NCBI GenBank assembly: GCA_937906635.1
Contig: CALCYP010000037.1
Span: 1-42,165, forward strand
Length of the DNA: 42,165 bases
Origin: an uncultured bacterium
Lineage (GTDB): Bacteria > Patescibacteriota > Gracilibacteria > Absconditabacterales > Absconditicoccaceae
Direction of reading: 5' to 3'
This document shows positions 1-10,011 of this stretch, piece by piece. The translations under genes and the position numbers were made by a program. The notes under the pieces are model-generated. The model had not been told where the DNA came from. It was given only the letters and a program-made list of their open reading frames with translations, and made no database searches. Each line of letters starts with the position of its first letter. The first letter of the stretch is position 1.

Positions 1-111
1 AGCACAATTAAGTTGTATAATTAAAAACGGAAAATTAACACCAACTTCATGAGTACTTTATAAATTTTAACTAATAATAAATAATAAAAAATAATTCTTC
101 AAAAAAAAAGA

Positions 112-184
112 TCCCGGGTAATCCGAAAATCACAGTCAACCAAAAAATTTTATTTTGTTTGTTGACCAACAATTTATCCGGGGT
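112..184. repeat. Nested inverted repeat at left edge
   Basis: Two inverted repeats are nested here. The outer arms are CCCGGGTAA and TTATCCGGG (one mismatch) and the inner arms are GTCAAC and GTTGAC, at 132-161. The GC content stands out against the surrounding A/T. It may be the terminator of a gene to the left of the window, but no strong T run follows. Bases 1-111 hold only A/T-rich sequence in which I see no gene. Confidence 0.4.
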
Positions 185-349
185 CAAAATTTTTACAAAA
201 AATTTTCAAAAAAAATCACACTTTTTCCAAAAAAAGTCTGAAACACCAGTCCTGACCGCGATAAAAAAGTGCCAAAAAATTTGACTTTTTTTTTTTTTTG
301 CATATAATTAAATTGTCTTTAAGACTTTTTATATTCTAATTTAATAAAA
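183..349 (+). promoter_or_regulatory. Repeated terminator/promoter element, copy 1
   Basis: This is the first of three near-identical elements. It has an A/T inverted repeat (GTCAAAATTTTT near 183 against AAAAAATTTGAC ending at 285; CACTTTTT against AAAAAGTG), then a -35 TTGACT at 281-286, a run of 14 T at 286-299, and a -10 TATAAT at 303-308 (spacer 16). The dyad GTCTT-T-AAGAC at 315-325 follows, at the expected transcription start. A conserved A/T leader runs to the ATG at 350. The stem followed by the T run also resembles an intrinsic terminator. Confidence 0.75.
315..325. promoter_or_regulatory. Operator-like dyad, copy 1
   Basis: GTCTT-T-AAGAC lies 7 bases after the -10 box. The corresponding bases in the other copies differ but keep their pairing (GTCAT/ATGAC). 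This suggests selection for symmetry, either as a repressor site or as a short hairpin at the 5' end of the mRNA. Confidence 0.5.
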
Positions 350-1471
350 ATGACAAAAGCAAATTTAAATTCATTGGAATCAAGACAATTTATCAATAGA
401 AAAGTCTTTGATTTTAAGACCAGAAAAAAAGAGTTAGAAGATGTTTTATCTAGATCACCAGAACTATCTGATGAAATGAAAGATGCAAAAAGAAGATGAT
501 TAACAAAATTTATGAGAGAAGAAACATGAACTGATGAATATCAAAAGCATCTGGGAAAAGTTATGGAAGATTCAAAAATGATTATGTTGTTTGCAAAACA
601 AAAATTCTGAGAAAATCCAACTAAAGATCAAATTGATGAAATTAGGACACAGTTTTATTGAAGTGAGATGGATTATGATGATATTGACTCACATACTGAT
701 TTATTGAACAATAAAGAAAAATTATGACAATTTATAGTAGATAAATTTTGAGATTCAGAAAAAACATTAATATTATTAGCTCAATACGATTGTCGAAGTT
801 ATTTAGAAAGAACTTTTTTCGATCAAAGTTCTTTAGTACAGCAATGGAAGGGATTCTTTAATGAGCCATTATGATCTGAATATGATAGTTTAACGACTCC
901 TGAATCAGTAAGATATCACTATTGAAACACTTTACAAGCAGATATTGTTATATTTAAGAAATTTTGAGAAAGATACCCATCTTCAGAATTAAATAGAATG
1001 ATATTAAGCTATTTTGTTACTCATGCAGATAAATGAACATTAAATAAAAAAATGCTTCGCTCTATTTATGGTGATTTTGATCATGTGAATTTTGATGGTA
1101 TCCCTATGGATAAATTTGATGAGAATGCTCAAGAAGAAATACAAAAAATTAAGCAAGAAAAAGAAGAAGAACGTAGAGAAGAAAATAAAAGATTAGCTGA
1201 AAAGAGAAGATTAGAAGAAGAACAAGCAATAGCAGAACAAGCAAAAAAGGAAAAAGAAGAAAGAGCAGAGAGAAGATGGAAAGTAACTAAAGTTGTAACA
1301 TTCCCTATTCGGTGACCTATTGCATGAGTTGCATTAGCTTGAAAAACGGTTGTAGATAAGATACATGATTATAATAGTCCTTATGCAAAAAGAAAAAGAA
1401 AACGAAAGAGAGAAGAAAGAAGTCAAAAGAGAGAAAGAAGAAGACAAAGAAGTAATAATGAAAATGAATAA
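350..1471 (+). CDS. Charged coiled-coil protein of unknown function
   Basis: I do not recognise this 373-residue protein. Read with TGA as Gly it is continuous from the ATG after the A-rich leader to TAA. Residues 1-235 are mixed helical and rich in Trp, Tyr and acidic residues. About 264-314 is a nearly uninterrupted Lys/Glu/Arg/Gln stretch expected to form a long coiled coil. About 318-340 is a short hydrophobic segment with several Gly, too weak to call a membrane helix. The last 30 residues are Arg/Lys-rich. There is no signal peptide. It is the first gene after promoter copy 1 and precedes the Csx3-like gene on the same strand, so the two could be co-expressed. Confidence 0.75.
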
Positions 1472-1510
1472 ATAACCATCATTATACATTTTCACAATTT
1501 TTTCTATATT

Positions 1511-1541
1511 TTTCACAATGTCAATATATAAAATGTATAAT
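1511..1541 (+). promoter_or_regulatory. Candidate promoter for the Csx3-like gene
   Basis: A -10 TATAAT at 1536-1541 is preceded by a weak -35 (TTCACA, 1512-1517) with an 18-base spacer. The sequence TTTTCACAAT occurs twice just upstream, near 1489 and 1511. Genes 2 and 3 may therefore have their own promoter as well as readthrough from the first gene. Confidence 0.4.
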
Positions 1542-1556
1542 ATGAAAATAATGCTT

Positions 1557-1578
1557 TATCTTATTACCAAATATTAAA
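1557..1578 (+). promoter_or_regulatory. Shared 5' leader motif, copy 1
   Basis: TTATCTTATTACCAAATA followed by TTAAA abuts the ATG of the Csx3-like gene. The same leader with one change abuts the next gene (2317-2338). There is no Shine-Dalgarno sequence, so this conserved A/T leader probably acts in translation initiation or as a protein-binding site. Confidence 0.55.
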
Positions 1579-2313
1579 ATGACAGACATTAACAAATTAA
1601 ATGGTGTCCAAGAGGCACAACAATCAGTTTCATTAGAGGAAACAAAATCTCAAACAGCAGAAACTCTAAAAACAGCAAAATTACCAGAAGTAATTGATGA
1701 AAAATGAGTTTTGACAATTGATTCATTAGCAAAAGCTATGTGAATGGAAAAACAATTAGTCAAATTGCCAAATGGAAAAGAAGTAATGAGCTTGGTCCGA
1801 AAACCAGAGCAATTACCACAAGTATTTGAAATTGTGAGTAAATCAGAGATGAAAAATAAACTCTGAAAAAATGATGTAGTGACAATTGATTGATCTTGTC
1901 CAGGATGGTTATTGACTACAATTGCTCATGCATTACATCCAGTATATGTAGCAGTGAAATATCCACAATGATGACCAGATGCAGTATTGCCAGTTTCAGG
2001 ATTTGAAATGGAAGATGAATGAAAATGACAAGATTTAAAATTTGATGTAAAAGAATTAGAAGATAGGACAGAAGTTACATTTTCATTAGAAAATCCAAAT
2101 ATTGATGCACAAGCTACAATTAACTCTTTAGTAGCACCAGAAATACCTGTTGGAAAACCAGTATATATTTCATGAAGATGACCAATTGCTATTCTGACAG
2201 CATTAGCAGATGCTTATGCACATAGAGTACCTTTTGTCGCATGCTTCCAGCCATGAACATGAAATGTGGTAACAATCAGTCATAGTGACACAGATTTATG
2301 AACAGTTTTGTAA
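1579..2313 (+). CDS. Csx3/Crn3-like protein with duplicated domain
   Basis: This 244-residue protein contains a region (about 152-244) that looks like the whole CRISPR-associated Csx3 fold. It has an N-terminal beta segment, a conserved VYISGRGPI strand-loop at 195-203, a helix, then VPFVACFQPG and VVTISHSDTDLG to the end. A second Csx3-like C-terminal half lies at about 98-141 (VVTIDGSCPGW, HALHPVYVAVKYP, AVLPVSG). Csx3 proteins are known as ring nucleases (Crn3) or RNases. The usual Asp in the fold's DPR motif is Gln in the second copy and Tyr in the first, while the HP pair (first copy) and SH (second copy) remain, so activity is uncertain. There is no cas gene or CRISPR array nearby. The next gene follows after 25 bases with the same leader. 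Confidence 0.7.
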
Positions 2314-2316
2314 TTT

Positions 2317-2338
2317 TATCTTATTACCAAATACTAAA
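2317..2338 (+). promoter_or_regulatory. Shared 5' leader motif, copy 2
   Basis: TTATCTTATTACCAAATA then CTAAA sits immediately before the ATG at 2339 and is almost identical to the leader at 1557-1578. It fills the whole 25-base gap between the two genes, so they probably form one transcript with matched translation starts. Confidence 0.55.
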
Positions 2339-3112
2339 ATGGAAGAAAGAAAACAAGAAGTTATGGAAATTATTGTAAAACCCACCAATGATTATTGGTT
2401 AGAAGTTACAAATGAAGTAAATGAATGACTTTATGAAGCATTAGATGATCCTTATCATTTGTCATATAAAATCCGAAAAGATAAATCCTCTGGAGGTCCT
2501 AATAAAGTCGACTTAAGACATGAACCAGTATGATATTATTCAAATGACGGGGGAAATAACTGACATGCAGTTATAAGTTGGGATCAATCTGTGGAGTTCA
2601 AAGATATGCGGGTAGATGTAGATTGAAATGTGGTAAAAAAGAAGGTGGTAGCTTTGAATTGATCAGTTGCAAGATGACAAGACTTTAAGAAATATAATCT
2701 AGTAAGCATGGATTGAATTATTGAGTTAGATAATTGAAAATTTTTAATTAATAGTTACTGAAAATATCAGCCAAATTTATCGTTCATAAACAGTGTACCA
2801 GAAGTAAAGTTTGAAGATGAAGATAAAGAAACTTTTAATTTGCCAGAATGAAGCTTTAGCGTTGTGTATTGAGATTTCTTTATATCAAAAAAATGAACTA
2901 AATGTTTTCGCATATTGCCAAAAGAAAAGGCAAAGCATATTTTAATATGTGATGATTGGGGATGAGCTTTCAATAAATATGGATGAAGGACTTTACCAGA
3001 AGAATGATCTCTTTATTACAGGAGAGCATCTTCAAATGGATGATGAATGGGAAATGATTATGGTGTTTATCCTATAGATTGGAAATATTCATTGTCTGAA
3101 GAAGATATTTAA
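2339..3112 (+). CDS. Hypothetical Gly/Trp/Tyr-rich protein
   Basis: I do not recognise this 257-residue protein. It has no signal peptide or membrane segment. The composition (many Gly encoded by TGA, aromatic residues, alternating polar and hydrophobic residues) suggests a mostly beta-sheet soluble protein. The C-terminal third carries several Gly-Gly pairs and the aromatic motif DYGVYPIDWKYS. It follows the Csx3-like gene by 25 bases with the same leader sequence, so the two products probably work together. It ends one base before the convergent rsmG stop codon. The ATG is chosen because it directly follows the conserved leader and no earlier in-frame start exists. Confidence 0.7.
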
Positions 3113-3113
3113 T

Positions 3114-3680
3114 TTACATCTTTTCAATTACATAAATAACTCTATCAATATCTCAATCAAATAGCGAGTACCTGTGCGTATTCGCTATTTTGAGTTTATA
3201 TTTTTTGCACATTTCTTCCAAAATTTTCAATTCTTCTTCATCATATTGCTTGTAAAAAATGAAACTTCATCATTTTTTCAATAAATTATAGCTTCGTGGT
3301 ATAATCTTATCTACATATCCGACAGCCCTTGCAGTGATATAATCAAATTGCTCAGTGAAATCTTCAATTCTGCTTCGTACACATTTTGCATTTTTAATTC
3401 AAAGTTTATCTATCATCTCATTTACAGCATCTACTTTCTTCCTCCTAGCATCAAGTCATAGGAAACTTACATCTGGATTCGTGATAGCCAATGGCAAAAG
3501 TGGAAATCATCATCCTGTTCCAATATCACAGACTTTTTTTCATTTTCCTAATACAAAAAACTTATTCAATTCAATACTATCCAAAATATGCTTTGTCATT
3601 ACTCAATCACGATCTCTGATAGCACTCAAATTGAGTTGATTGTTTTTCTCTAAAAATATTGAAATAAGATTTTCTCGCAT
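3114..3680 (-). CDS. rsmG: 16S rRNA (guanine527-N7)-methyltransferase RsmG
   Basis: This 188-residue SAM-dependent methyltransferase is of the GidB/RsmG family, which methylates N7 of G527 in 16S rRNA. Visible motifs are NLSAIRDRDGVMTKHILDS near the N terminus, the SAM-binding loop VCDIGTGGGFPLLPLAI with two TGA-coded glycines, DARRKKVDAV, and the conserved TARAVGYVDKI segment. It is slightly shorter than typical bacterial RsmG (about 200-240) at the N terminus, but an upstream in-frame TAA fixes the ATG. It is convergent with the unknown gene ending at 3112. Confidence 0.93.
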
Positions 3681-3685
3681 GTAAA

Positions 3686-3770
3686 TAATGAAGAATTAAA
3701 AATTAATAATTAAGAATTTTGGAACATCCTACATTATTCACTATTAATTCTTAATTATTAATCATTCAAT
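3686..3770. repeat. A/T palindromic repeat (AATTAATAATTAAGAATT family)
   Basis: Two inverted copies of a sequence like ATTAATAATTAAGAATT flank about 25 bases between the rsmG start and the stop of the CBS gene. A related copy lies at 15332-15365 around the stop codon of the SbcC-like gene. These look like small dispersed palindromic repeats. Confidence 0.45.
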
Positions 3771-3775
3771 TTCAA

Positions 3776-4537
3776 CTAATGAACAACAGAATTATCAATC
3801 ATCGCTGTGTCTCATGCAGAAATTATTCCGAGCAATGGCTCATTTCTATGTCCATTTTCAGTAATCAATAAAATTCATATTTTTTCATTATTCTCTTTTT
3901 TTTCAGCAAACATTTTGTCTATTTCATATACATTTACTTTTTTGCTGATGAAACGCATATAGTTATTATCAGTAATCAATCTGACATCTCCAACTTTAGC
4001 TCATACAATATCGTTATTGTTTGCCAGTCGAGACAATATATTACTCTCACTCAAAAGCCCGACAAATCTTTCATTTCTATTGTAAACAGGCACATGAGAA
4101 TAATTTTTTTGCTCCATAATTTGTACGACACTCCTTAGATTATCATCATAATGACATGTAAAAACTTCCTTTGAAAATAGATCGATACATTTTGGTGGGG
4201 CTTTGATCTCTTTTACATATTTCTCCAATTGTGAAATAGAGTAGTCAGTAGGCTGAATATAAGTATGTCAATCAATCTGAATTCCATGTGTGATTTGATT
4301 TCTAATTTCTCAGAAATATTTCAATTGAAATTGATGCAATTTTACAAACCATGAAATATAATAATTTCACTTTATAATCCTTTTAATTTTTTCGTTGTAC
4401 GGCAAAAATACATCCAATCATAAAATCTTGTCGAAATATTTGTCAATTTGATTGAATAATGCCAAAAATCTCATAATTGGTTCCGGAGTGTCAATATCTA
4501 CTAAATATTTTTTTATTTCTTTTTTTGAATTGCTCAT
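3776..4537 (-). CDS. HEPN-like domain fused to paired CBS domains
   Basis: This protein has 253 residues. Residues 1-115 are helical and carry EIRNQITHG at 77-85, in which R79 and H84 fit the R-x4-6-H motif of HEPN domains, many of which are RNases. Residues about 120-180 form a CBS motif (CHYDDNLRSVVQIMEQKNYSHVPVYN spans it, ending in GLLSESNIL), and about 195-245 a second, more divergent one ending in LLGIISAGDTAM. CBS pairs usually bind adenosyl ligands such as AMP or ATP and control an attached domain. I infer a nucleotide-sensing HEPN protein; DUF4145-like pseudo-HEPN with no RNase activity is the alternative. It is in the same direction as rsmG and DUF4230 but in separate units. Confidence 0.65.
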
Positions 4538-4672
4538 GAAAATTTTATAATATAAACCTAATATATTATATTTAGAAATTTATAAAATGCAAATTTTTGG
4601 ATAGAAAGTTTAGAAAAGTTTTCCAACAGTGGAGAGCTATCCCAAAAAATAGGAAATTTAAGAATATATATT

Positions 4673-5347
4673 TTATATTTCATATTGGTTTCAATTCGAA
4701 TTGTTTTCGTCTTCTGTATCACTATCTCTATCAAAGACACTTCCATCAGATAATTTTATGTTCATCTCTCACAATAATCCAGCCAGAGCCTCGCGTGCAT
4801 TTTTTGTTGCTGCTTCCAAAATTCATTTTTCTATAGCTTCTTGTTCCATTTCTTTTTCAGCTTGCTCCCTAATTTCTGTCTCCATATTTGCATATCATCA
4901 TCAAGCTAAAATTCACAATTGTCTATCTGGAGTGTCGTTTTTGTCTATTTTTACATACAAAATTTCAGCTTCAGGCAATTTGATGCTCACACTTCAATCT
5001 AAGTTTGTGACGATATCTCAAGTAGCAATTTTTTCTAAATCAATTCATGCTACGACCCTTCATTCTAAATTAAATACCATTTTGTCTTTGAATAAAAAAT
5101 CATAGATTTGATCATCAATAGTTGTTCATTCAAAGAAATTTTGTCATTCTTTTTCTGCAGTCATTGTCTTTGCAAATTCCATTTCTGCTGTCTCCAATTT
5201 GCTAACAGCACGGAGTCTAATCATGATTGATTTAGTATTATTCAATACAATTACTTCTTCTTTTTGCAAGAAATGGTACAGATAAAATCCGAGGACGATA
5301 AGAGCTAACAAAACAATTAGCCAAAATAATCTTCTAAGGAATTTCAT
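4673..5347 (-). CDS. DUF4230 membrane-anchored protein
   Basis: This 224-residue protein starts MKFLRRLFWLIVLL and has a single N-terminal membrane anchor (residues about 5-25), with the rest predicted outside the cytoplasm. The body matches DUF4230: RLRAVSKLETAEMEF, then VFNLEGRVVAGIDLEKI, a short IKLPEAEIL strand, and a C-terminal Glu-rich helix NMETEIREQAEKEMEQEA. The molecular function of this family is not known. An upstream in-frame ATG would add 13 residues, but the charged MKFLRR start before the hydrophobic segment is the natural one. It is divergent from the DUF192 gene at 5425, with a shared 77-base promoter region. Confidence 0.8.
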
Positions 5348-5424
5348 ATTTTTGTAGAAATAACAAAATAAATAATTACAATACATTCATTATAATAATT
5401 TGATTTATTTTATCAATAAAATCT

Positions 5425-5880
5425 ATGAATAAAAAATTGAAAATTATAATCTTTGTCTGTTTAGGTATTATATTTTTCTCTATTTGAGTTGTTTTATTTC
5501 CAAAAAAGTTAGATCAACATATAGTTTCGTTTGAAAATAAAAGCTTCCAAGTAGAATTAGCACAAACAGATGAAGAAAGGCAACAATGACTAATGTATCG
5601 CGAATCATTAGATGAGGATAAATGAATGTTGTTTGTATTCCAAAATGAGTGAGTCCATTCTTTTTGGATGAAAAATACACTAATTCCTTTGGATATGATT
5701 CGAATAGATACAGTTGATTGAGAAAATAGAGTAATAGATATCCAAACAGCTCAGCCTTGTGCCACAGATGAATGCGAAATTTATAAGCCAGCTTGAGATT
5801 CTTTATTCGTATTAGAAATTAATGCTTGATTAGCTGAGAAATATGGAATTGGGGTTTGAGACTTGGTTTATATTGAATAA
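5425..5880 (+). CDS. DUF192 family exported protein
   Basis: This 151-residue protein has an N-terminal signal anchor (residues about 4-26) followed by a DUF192 domain. Motifs are VELAQTDEERQQGLMYRESL, GMLFVFQNEG, FWMKNTLIPLDMIRID and the C-terminal INAGLAEKYGIGVGD. DUF192 proteins are small beta-barrel proteins, often exported, whose biochemical role is unknown. Seven of the conserved glycines are TGA codons. It converges on the 7TM gene, with 9 bases between the stop codons. Confidence 0.88.
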
Positions 5881-5889
5881 TTTTTATTC

Positions 5890-7395
5890 CTATTCTTCAG
5901 TTCAATCTCAATCTTTTAGTATTGGAGAAAAACGGAAATATTCAAATAATTGTAATCCAGTAAACCTTCAGACAATTATTATTGCTATTATTAATAATAT
6001 TATTATTTCAGGATAAGATAGTAATATTAGTCTTAGCCATACAGAATTTATAATCAAAACAACGACAGTAGATATTAAAACAAATTCAAGAAGTGATACT
6101 ATTTGTTGCTTGCTAAACAGCTTATATCATTCTCAAAATACTTTATCTGTAGCAAAAATTAAAAATAATATTGGAAATATTACATAAGTATTACTAAATA
6201 TTTGATATCACAGAATATTTAAATTTAAAACGGAATTTACTCATAAAATCAATATTGTAGTCAAAAAATAGATACTAAGTAATAATGATAATTTAGCACT
6301 ATTTAATAAATATAATCTTTTTGTAATTAACCTCGTTATTAATGTAGCAATAATTGCTATTACAAAAAATATGATACTAGTTTTTACTCATAATACAGCA
6401 ATTGAAAGTCCAAAAAGCAGAGGGCTAAATGTTCCAAATACAGAAAATCAAATTATTTGTCTAAAAGCTGTCACTACTCAAGTAGCAAATGTTAATGTAA
6501 GTAATAGTCAAATTAAATTAATAGGAACTCAATTGGCAATTAAATTATCTATAAAATATGATAAGAATAATCGTCTTGATTTTCATTCAAATGACAATGG
6601 AAAAACTTCCACTAAATTTTCTCCCAATACATCTTTATCAAATGATAAATTTGAAATTAAAGCAATTAAGTCGCTTGAATCAATCATATATTTATTTTCA
6701 TTTTCCAAAATATTTGAATATTTAGATAATGTCCTTTTTACGAAATGTTTGTTCGTATTATTTACTATAAATATCGTTTTATTTGATAAATGCATTTCAT
6801 TATCTTCATCTAATTTTGAAAGAATTTGAAATATATATTCTAAATCTTTGTTGTTTATGATGATAATACTTGCATTGTCTATAAATACTTTTTGTCTAAT
6901 CAGTTCTTCTTTTAATTCATTTTCCAAAAAAACGTTGTTATTACTTATTACTTTCGTAAATAGAATCCCATGATCTTTGAAATTACTTTCATATCACAAT
7001 TGAAAATCATCTAAATTATCTCAGATATAAACCACAGATTTATTATATATATTTATATTGTTTTCAATTATATATGAGCAGTCTTCTAATGTAATTTCAG
7101 ATGTTAATAGATATACTCATTCTGAGTCGCTACTAAAATTAAAGCTTTCTCAAGTCGATGTATTGATTTTTTTGTCACCATCAAAAATCGTAAATTTAGC
7201 TTCCATAACTTCATTTTGGTTTCGAGTATCTATTACATGATATTCGGCGATTTGCTGCACGATGATATCTAAATTTCATTTGATGGCAAATCTGCCTTCA
7301 TTTTCGCAAATATTTTCAGCAAAAATAAAGTTCGAAAAAAGAAATACAGTAATAAAAAGTACAAATACTTTTTTAATATTATTAAATGTTTTCAT
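5890..7395 (-). CDS. 7TM transglutaminase-associated membrane protein
   Basis: This 501-residue protein has a signal peptide (1-26, KKVFVLFITVFLFSNFIFA), an extracytoplasmic region to about residue 265, then about seven membrane helices. The membrane part matches the 7TM_transglut domain (PF14402), including FRQIIGFSVFGTFSPLLFGL, RLITKRLYLLN and a late FPILFLIFATDKVFGEG stretch. In other bacteria this domain is fused to an inactive transglutaminase and lies beside an alpha-L-glutamate ligase-like ATP-grasp gene, exactly as here. The N-terminal domain has no recognisable Cys-His-Asp triad. It is the last gene of the reverse operon starting at 10870, 65 bases after the ATP-grasp/DUF1704 gene. 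Confidence 0.82.
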
Positions 7396-7460
7396 TATTA
7401 TTACAAATAACAAATTAAATAATCTTTTCTAATGATTTACTATGTTTATACTATTCATAA

Positions 7461-9998
7461 TTATTTTAATAAATTTAAATCATCCAATTTTGCTTTTCCC
7501 TTATACATTCACTCAATACTATTTCACTTTTCTACCCAATCATTTATTTTCATATATCAATCTAAATAAACTTTTTCTTTAAAATAAACTGCTCACTCAT
7601 TTACAATACTTGTGTCTTCTATTCATTTTTTTATCTTTAATATAGTTTTAAAAATTCTTTCTAAGTCTTTTGTTGGATAAAAAAATGAGGCAAGATTGAC
7701 TAATTTTTCAAATGGATATTTTCTAGCTTCAGAGATTAAAAAGTACATCTTATAATTTGTATATTTCTCATAGCCATTGGGTAGATACTTCTTTTCATTA
7801 AATATAGCAAATCACTCCTCATCAGCTAAGTAAAATCAAGTTCATTCTTTGAAAATTTTTCGCATTGTGTGAGATCAATTTATATACCTAGTTAAGTGCG
7901 TATCAATTTCATGAGCTAAGATAGAATCAAGTTCTTTTTCCTTAAATGGTATATGTCCACTAATTTTTATCTTTGGTTTTTTACCAAATAATACACTAAT
8001 TCTGGTCAAGTGAGCCATAGATACGATTATATCTACTCATTCAATTCACTTTTTAGAAAGATAACCTTCAATCTTTTCTTTAACCTCATTTATCGAAAGG
8101 ACTTTTCAAAGATCAAAAGTTTTTCCACTACCATTTTCAAAAATCTTATCCTTTGATATTTGCAATATTTTATTATCTATTTTTCAATACAATTTTTCAT
8201 TGTACAAAAGAATATTTTTATAATCTTTTTTCTTATAAGCATTTATCAAATTGGCTCTATACAATAATTCTTCAATTTTATTAAGAAATAATTTTGTAAA
8301 ATTTGTATTATACTTCTCTTTATTTAGTTCATCTTGTAATACAATTAAACTTTTTATTGTGGCTTGTAATACCTCATCTTCTGGTCGATTATATCTAAAT
8401 TTTGGATTGTATTTTCAATTGTTTTGTAAAAATTTATCCCACTCTTCAATATAGTTTATAGGTTTCAAAATTGAGGAAAGTATTAATTTTTTACCAATTT
8501 TACTTATTTCGTCATCAATGGCATGCAGTCTATTTTTTTCTTGAATTTGAAGATTTTTTGTACTAATAATATCATGAAATTCACTGGCTTTATTCACTGA
8601 TTTAATGAGATAATTTGACGTGATATTGTTTCATAAAACAACTTCATTTTCAGCTAAATTTTTATCGAGTAGAAACTTTATTCATTTTATCACAATATCA
8701 TTATCTCATAGCAGTAGCGTAGTATCATCAGGGTTTCATGATTTTATCCATTCATAAATGTCTTTTGAAACATAATTTTCAGACTTATTTATATCCACTT
8801 TCACCAAAATTTCATTATAATATTTTATTTCATCAGATTTTATTTTCAATTTTCCTATCTGTGATAAATACAAAATTTTTTGTGGAAAAATCTCTTTATC
8901 TTCTTGTGAAAATAAAGTTTTAGCTATCTCTACTCATTTTTCTGGATATTTGATTTTTAAATCTGAAATTTTATCTAATGTCTTTGCGAGTTTTACTCAA
9001 GTAATATTTTGCAATTCAAGTCATGCTCTTGCGTTTATCTCCAATAGTTTTGGTCAATCATCTGTTATAACCCAATCTAAAGCCAAATATCATAAATTTA
9101 CGAAATATTGTATCTTACTTGACCACAATAAAATATCGTCCCAATAAGGAATTTTAATTCATTTTAGGTGCTTATATTCTTCTGGAAAATTGTTTGTATA
9201 GGATTTGTGATTTACATATACTGACTTGATTACTCAGGTTCAAATATCTATTCATGCTCAAATTCCACCAGCTGCTAAGTTTGCTTTTCCACCAGATTTC
9301 TCCGTAGGGATTCTAACCATAGCTCATACAGGGACAAGATTAAATACAATAATCCTCATATCAGCTAATCAGAATTTACAAAATTCTTTGAAAGTATCTC
9401 AAGGAACCAATTTTTCTTCTACAATTACTTTATCATTCCCATTTGTCATGGAGTTCTTCCCATCCAAATCATCCAAAATATATCTTCTTAATTCATTATC
9501 AGAAACAATATTATTTCATATTTTGTATTCATATGGGAAATTCGGCATATTCTGGAATTTATCCACCAATTTACGAATCCTAGTGCTAAATTTTTTCATA
9601 CTATCACGCGTCATTTCGGATGGAGTGAGAAATCTATTTTTTGCTAATATGGATTTCTCTCACGATAAATCGTGCTCGAAATGACTATTTACTTCACCAT
9701 CCTTAATTGTTGATTCTTTATTTCACAAATATTTTACTACATAAATTCATTTTCATTTTGATCATCTATTTGGCTTTATTACGAAATCTTTTGCTGGTAA
9801 TTTAGAGAAATCAACATCAAAAAGTTGCTTACGATCTTTTATTACTTCATAAGTCTTTGCAAAAGGAATTCATCTTTCAGACAAAAATTTTTTAGTAGCC
9901 AATTTATCGTTGGCGAGACGAATTTCTTTTTTTCAATTGAATTTTTTTATGTATGATAAATTTCTTGCATTTATTCCGAGTACTCCGTGATTTAGCAT
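7461..9998 (-). CDS. ATP-grasp ligase fused to DUF1704 peptidase-like domain
   Basis: This 845-residue fusion begins with an alpha-L-glutamate ligase-like ATP-grasp domain of the ATPgrasp_ST type (about 1-330): GVLGINARNL, NDKLATKKFLSERGIPFAKT, FVIKPNRGSKGKGIYVV, RIPTEKSGGKANLAAGG and the metal site LLEINARAGLELQ. The C-terminal 350 residues are DUF1704 (MATCAP-like) with the metallopeptidase motif HEIDTH at 696-701, RYINGS, and ADEEGFA in place of the family's TEEGLA. In other bacteria these two domains are encoded by adjacent genes linked to the 7TM protein. I infer a ligase that adds an amino acid or peptide and a carboxypeptidase that trims it. The ATG is chosen because the ATP-grasp family starts within a few residues of it. 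Confidence 0.85.
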
Positions 9999-10011
9999 AA
10001 GATATTCAAAT

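Noticed and set aside
350..1471. Many TGA-interrupted frames, which could be taken for pseudogenes
   Set aside because: TGA interruptions occur at conserved Gly positions in essential genes (eno, murB, rsmG, rsmH), so they reflect recoding, not decay.
1579..2313. UGA read as Trp (Mycoplasma/Spiroplasma code 4)
   Set aside because: The TGA positions align with Gly in Walker loops and SAM sites, while conserved Trp positions are TGG.
7461..9998. Separate ATP-grasp and DUF1704 genes
   Set aside because: The frame is continuous from 9998 to 7461 with TGA as Gly and no TAA/TAG between the domains.
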